This document shows, piece after piece, positions 11,980 to 13,870 of a DNA stretch of 13,870 bases (within the stretch, counting starts at the first letter, position 1; every line of letters starts with the position of its first letter). The translations under genes and the position numbers were made by a program. The notes under the pieces are model-generated. The model was not told the DNA's origin. It made no database searches and saw only the letters and a program-made list of their open reading frames with translations. Source of the DNA: a bacterium (lineage in GTDB: Bacteria; Patescibacteria; Gracilibacteria; 1-14-2-50-48-13); NCBI GenBank assembly GCA_030430105.1, contig JAUIFW010000020.1:1-13870 (forward strand), given 5' to 3'.

Positions 11980-13356
11980 ATGCGTCGTATACTTTCCTTC
12001 CTCTGCATACTTTTGTTAGCCCCTCTCTCCTTCGCGCATGAAGGTAGCTTCTCAGATATTCCAGAGGGCCATGATTTTTATGAGCTGGTTCAAGCCATGC
12101 ATGATAAGGGGTATATACAGGGCTACGAGGATGGCACTATACGCCTTGAAGCAGAAATTAGTCGTGTTGAGTTCCTCAAGATTGGTTTACTTGCCTCAGG
12201 AACTCTTTCTCCATGCACCACGCTTTCCACAACCTATACAGACGTAGACTATGAGGCGTGGTATGCACCCTTTGTCCTCACCGCTACAAGTTGTTGGATA
12301 ATCTCTGGCTACCCAGACCAAAGTTTCCGGCCAGCGGACCCAATCAATTTCGCAGAAGCTGCGAAGATGCTCACCAAAATGTTTGATCTAGAAGTACCTA
12401 CGAAAACAGAACCAGAATGGTATGCCCCCTATACCACTGCTCTCCTTATCGCAGGAGTGAGCCCTGGCTATACAGCAGACCGTATATTGACAAGGTTTGA
12501 CCTCCTCTATTTTATCGCAATGCTGGAAATGGACCTCTCCTTGGATCCACATACAAGCAAGGCTTCCTACCATATACCAGACTACTTTGCGTCGTATGAT
12601 GCTGTAGATGTAAGCTCGGATGCTTCTTGGTGGTACATCCACACAAATGGACTTCCAGATCATGAGACTGGCGACTTCCCAAACAGTGGTAACCCCAATA
12701 CCATATCTGAGCAAGACGCGGACTATAAGATTACGAGGTACCCTGAAAAAACTGCAACACCTACAGAGGTCCAGGTACCAGGGATTGGTTTCAATGGAGT
12801 ATTTTTTGAACCTGGCACAGCTGAGACGTGGAACAACGATAGAAGCTCAGGCTGGAACTATGAGGCTCTCCAAGATACGCTCAACCTTGGACTTGATTTC
12901 AACAATGCTCATGTACAGCCTACAGGAGCATACCACTACCATGGAACTCCCGTTGGCCTAGTTGCATCTCAGTATGCAAAAGCTGGATCCGATGCAGTGT
13001 TTGTAGGTCTTGCTTCTGATGGTTTTCCGATTTATGTATATAGGAACAACTACTATACAAGTAGCTACCAGCTCAAAGACGGTACACGCCCAAGCGGCCC
13101 TGGAGGTGTGTATGATGGAACCTTTACGCAAGATTTCGAATATGTAGAGGGACTTGGCGACTTGGATCAGTGCAATGGTGTCGACCTCTACGGAACAGAA
13201 GAATACCCGGATGGTACCTATGCGTACATCATCACATCTAGCTTCCCCTATATCCCAAGGTGTCTCTATGGCACGCCTGATGCCTCCTTTCAAAAGGGAC
13301 CAGGAGCAGGCATGCAGCCAGGTGGTATGGGACCTCCTCCTGGAAGAAGGCCTTAA
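11980..13356 (+). CDS. Exported SLH-domain protein with YHYH domain
   Basis: The 458-residue protein has a signal peptide (1-19, cleaved near SFA-HE). Two clear S-layer homology repeats follow (about 24-70, FSDIP...GYIQGYEDGTIR; 86-136, YTDV...IISGYPDQSFRP), then a weaker third one (147-185). The C-terminal region (about 200-435) is a YHYH domain: GAYHYHG at 317-322, SDGFPIY near 346, and a DGTYAYIIT...FPYIPRCL end. A Gly/Pro-rich tail closes the protein. SLH repeats normally anchor proteins to the cell-wall surface; the function of YHYH is not established. It is divergent from the cytochrome cluster across a 129-base gap with no clear SD, so shared control is possible. No obvious terminator follows. 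Confidence 0.9.
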   Translation: MRRILSFLCILLLAPLSFAHEGSFSDIPEGHDFYELVQAMHDKGYIQGYEDGTIRLEAEISRVEFLKIGLLASGTLSPCTTLSTTYTDVDYEAWYAPFVLTATSCWIISGYPDQSFRPADPINFAEAAKMLTKMFDLEVPTKTEPEWYAPYTTALLIAGVSPGYTADRILTRFDLLYFIAMLEMDLSLDPHTSKASYHIPDYFASYDAVDVSSDASWWYIHTNGLPDHETGDFPNSGNPNTISEQDADYKITRYPEKTATPTEVQVPGIGFNGVFFEPGTAETWNNDRSSGWNYEALQDTLNLGLDFNNAHVQPTGAYHYHGTPVGLVASQYAKAGSDAVFVGLASDGFPIYVYRNNYYTSSYQLKDGTRPSGPGGVYDGTFTQDFEYVEGLGDLDQCNGVDLYGTEEYPDGTYAYIITSSFPYIPRCLYGTPDASFQKGPGAGMQPGGMGPPPGRRP

Positions 13357-13415
13357 TACCACTACTCCATAGCTCATTGTCAATACCCCTTGTTGACAGC
13401 TTGTTCATTGTGTAT

Positions 13416-13443
13416 TTGACAAATACTTAAATTCTTGTAGAAT
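13416..13443 (+). promoter_or_regulatory. Sigma-70-like promoter before the right-end frame
   Basis: TTGACA (13416-13421), a 16-base spacer and TAGAAT (13438-13443), followed 26 bases later by the ATG at 13470. A second TTGACA lies at 13393-13398 and forms a dyad with TGTCAA at 13378-13383. The bacterial sequence therefore appears to continue at least this far. Confidence 0.55.
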
Positions 13444-13469
13444 AATCCATTATTTGCAACATACGCATT

Positions 13470-13870
13470 ATGGAAACACTACGATATCTACCTATGATTC
13501 GATCTGCAGGAGCAGAACTTGCCTTCAATCAAAAGAAGGAAGAGATGGAGAAGAAACAGAAAGATTAAGAAAGTGCTGAGAGAAAGAGAAAGGAAGATGT
13601 GTGGATCAGCGTGCTCAGAGACTTTGAGTGAGTTAAGGATTCAAAAGAAATTCGCCAGCTGTGGATTAAGGGCATTCCAGAGAGAATTAGAGGAAAAGTT
13701 TGGATCCGAGTTAACTCTATGACAGGGTCAAAAAACACCCTCACTAAGAAGTTGTTTGAGATTCTTGTGAAGAGAGGAGAGAGAATGAGAAACACTCTTC
13801 TTGAGATGGACAGAATTTAAAGAGAAGTAGACGAAGTGCAAGGAAGGATCGAGATGGCGAAATCAGCTGC
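13470..13870 (+). CDS. Eukaryote-type TBC (Rab-GAP) domain fragment with in-frame stops, cut by the window end
   Basis: The frame from ATG 13470 encodes a Lys/Glu-rich coiled stretch, then VWISVLRDFE, then QLWIKGIPERIRGKVWIRV (near 13656-13712). This closely follows the start of a TBC domain, where eukaryotic Rab GTPase activators read W-x-GIP-x-x-x-RGKVW. The next residues (KKLFEILVKRGERMR) fit the ELFDI...RAKERW segment of TBC1D12/14-like proteins. The match is by recall. Under the bacterial code the frame is broken by TAA (13566), TGA (13629) and TAA (13818), yet no frame change occurs. That fits a nuclear code with reassigned stops (TAA/TAG=Gln, TGA=Trp, as in some ciliates) or a young pseudogene. 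The first ~15-20 codons may be bacterial; the junction is not visible. Chimeric assembly is the leading alternative to gene transfer. Confidence 0.6.

Noticed and set aside
1..13356. Use of the UGA=Gly code (Absconditabacteria/Gracilibacteria)
   Set aside because: The VWA gene ends TGA-TAG and the glycyl-domain gene ends in TGA overlapping nrdG; other genes end TAA or TAG. No gene needs TGA as a sense codon in this part.
12958..13383. 141-codon minus-strand frame
   Set aside because: It is antisense to the YHYH domain, whose plus-strand frame has clear motifs and codon logic.
13600..13660. A short intron (GTGAGT...AAAAG, 20 bases) explaining the in-frame TGA of the TBC fragment
   Set aside because: Removing it would break the frame that carries the TBC motif, and it would not explain the two TAA codons.
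13565..13795. 76-codon minus-strand and 67-codon plus-strand frames at the right end
   Set aside because: Both are low-complexity shadows of the purine-rich coding stretch; the TBC-like frame has recognisable residues.
1..13870. tRNA, rRNA, CRISPR array, transposase or phage genes
   Set aside because: None was recognised on either strand; the repeats present are few and not regularly spaced.

Overview
The window looks like bacterial chromosome, about 45-48% GC by eye, from an anaerobic or microaerophilic organism, perhaps of the Candidate Phyla Radiation (Peregrinibacteria-like). That assignment is inference from gene style: SLH surface protein, RavA/ViaA-type pair, YHYH protein, class III ribonucleotide reductase and many start codons without Shine-Dalgarno (SD) sequences. 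Two well-supported genes end in TGA, so the bacterial genes use the standard bacterial code, not the UGA=Gly code of Absconditabacteria and Gracilibacteria sensu stricto. The last ~300-400 bases do not look bacterial.

Layout. 96-2506 (minus): a RavA-like MoxR ATPase and a ViaA-like VWA protein, joined by a TAATG overlap. 2532-3216 (minus): a terminator, two small Cys/His-rich hypothetical genes, a promoter, an unusual three-part dyad and another strong terminator. 3229-3375 (minus): the 3' end of a truncated gene. 3423-4943 (plus): a SulP anion transporter with a STAS domain. 4947-7737 (minus): an anaerobic ribonucleotide reductase operon, nrdD / separate glycyl-radical domain / nrdG, with two NrdR boxes over its promoter. 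8044-8308 (plus): a decayed copy of the SulP 3' end, so the nrd operon lies between two direct copies of the STAS-coding sequence. 8393-9514: two convergent hypothetical genes with textbook promoters, SD sequences and terminators. 9586-11850 (minus): Nudix hydrolase, HMA-MauE-like membrane protein, cytochrome b5-like lipoprotein and ferric-reductase-like membrane cytochrome b. 11980-13356 (plus): exported SLH-YHYH protein. 13470-13870 (plus): a frame matching the start of a eukaryotic TBC (Rab-GAP) domain, with in-frame TAA and TGA codons.

How the genes fit together. The nrd operon makes deoxynucleotides without oxygen: NrdG would place a glycyl radical on the reductase. The glycine-bearing domain is missing from the C-terminus of NrdD and is encoded by its own small gene between nrdD and nrdG. 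The two haem proteins at 10846-11850 could pass electrons across and outside the membrane. The ATPase/VWA pair is a chaperone-like module.

The most notable observations are the split NrdD, the eukaryote-like TBC fragment at the right end (either a chimeric contig or a transfer, possibly from a ciliate with reassigned stop codons), and the nrd operon bracketed by SulP direct repeats. All identifications come from reading motifs by eye; no searches were run.
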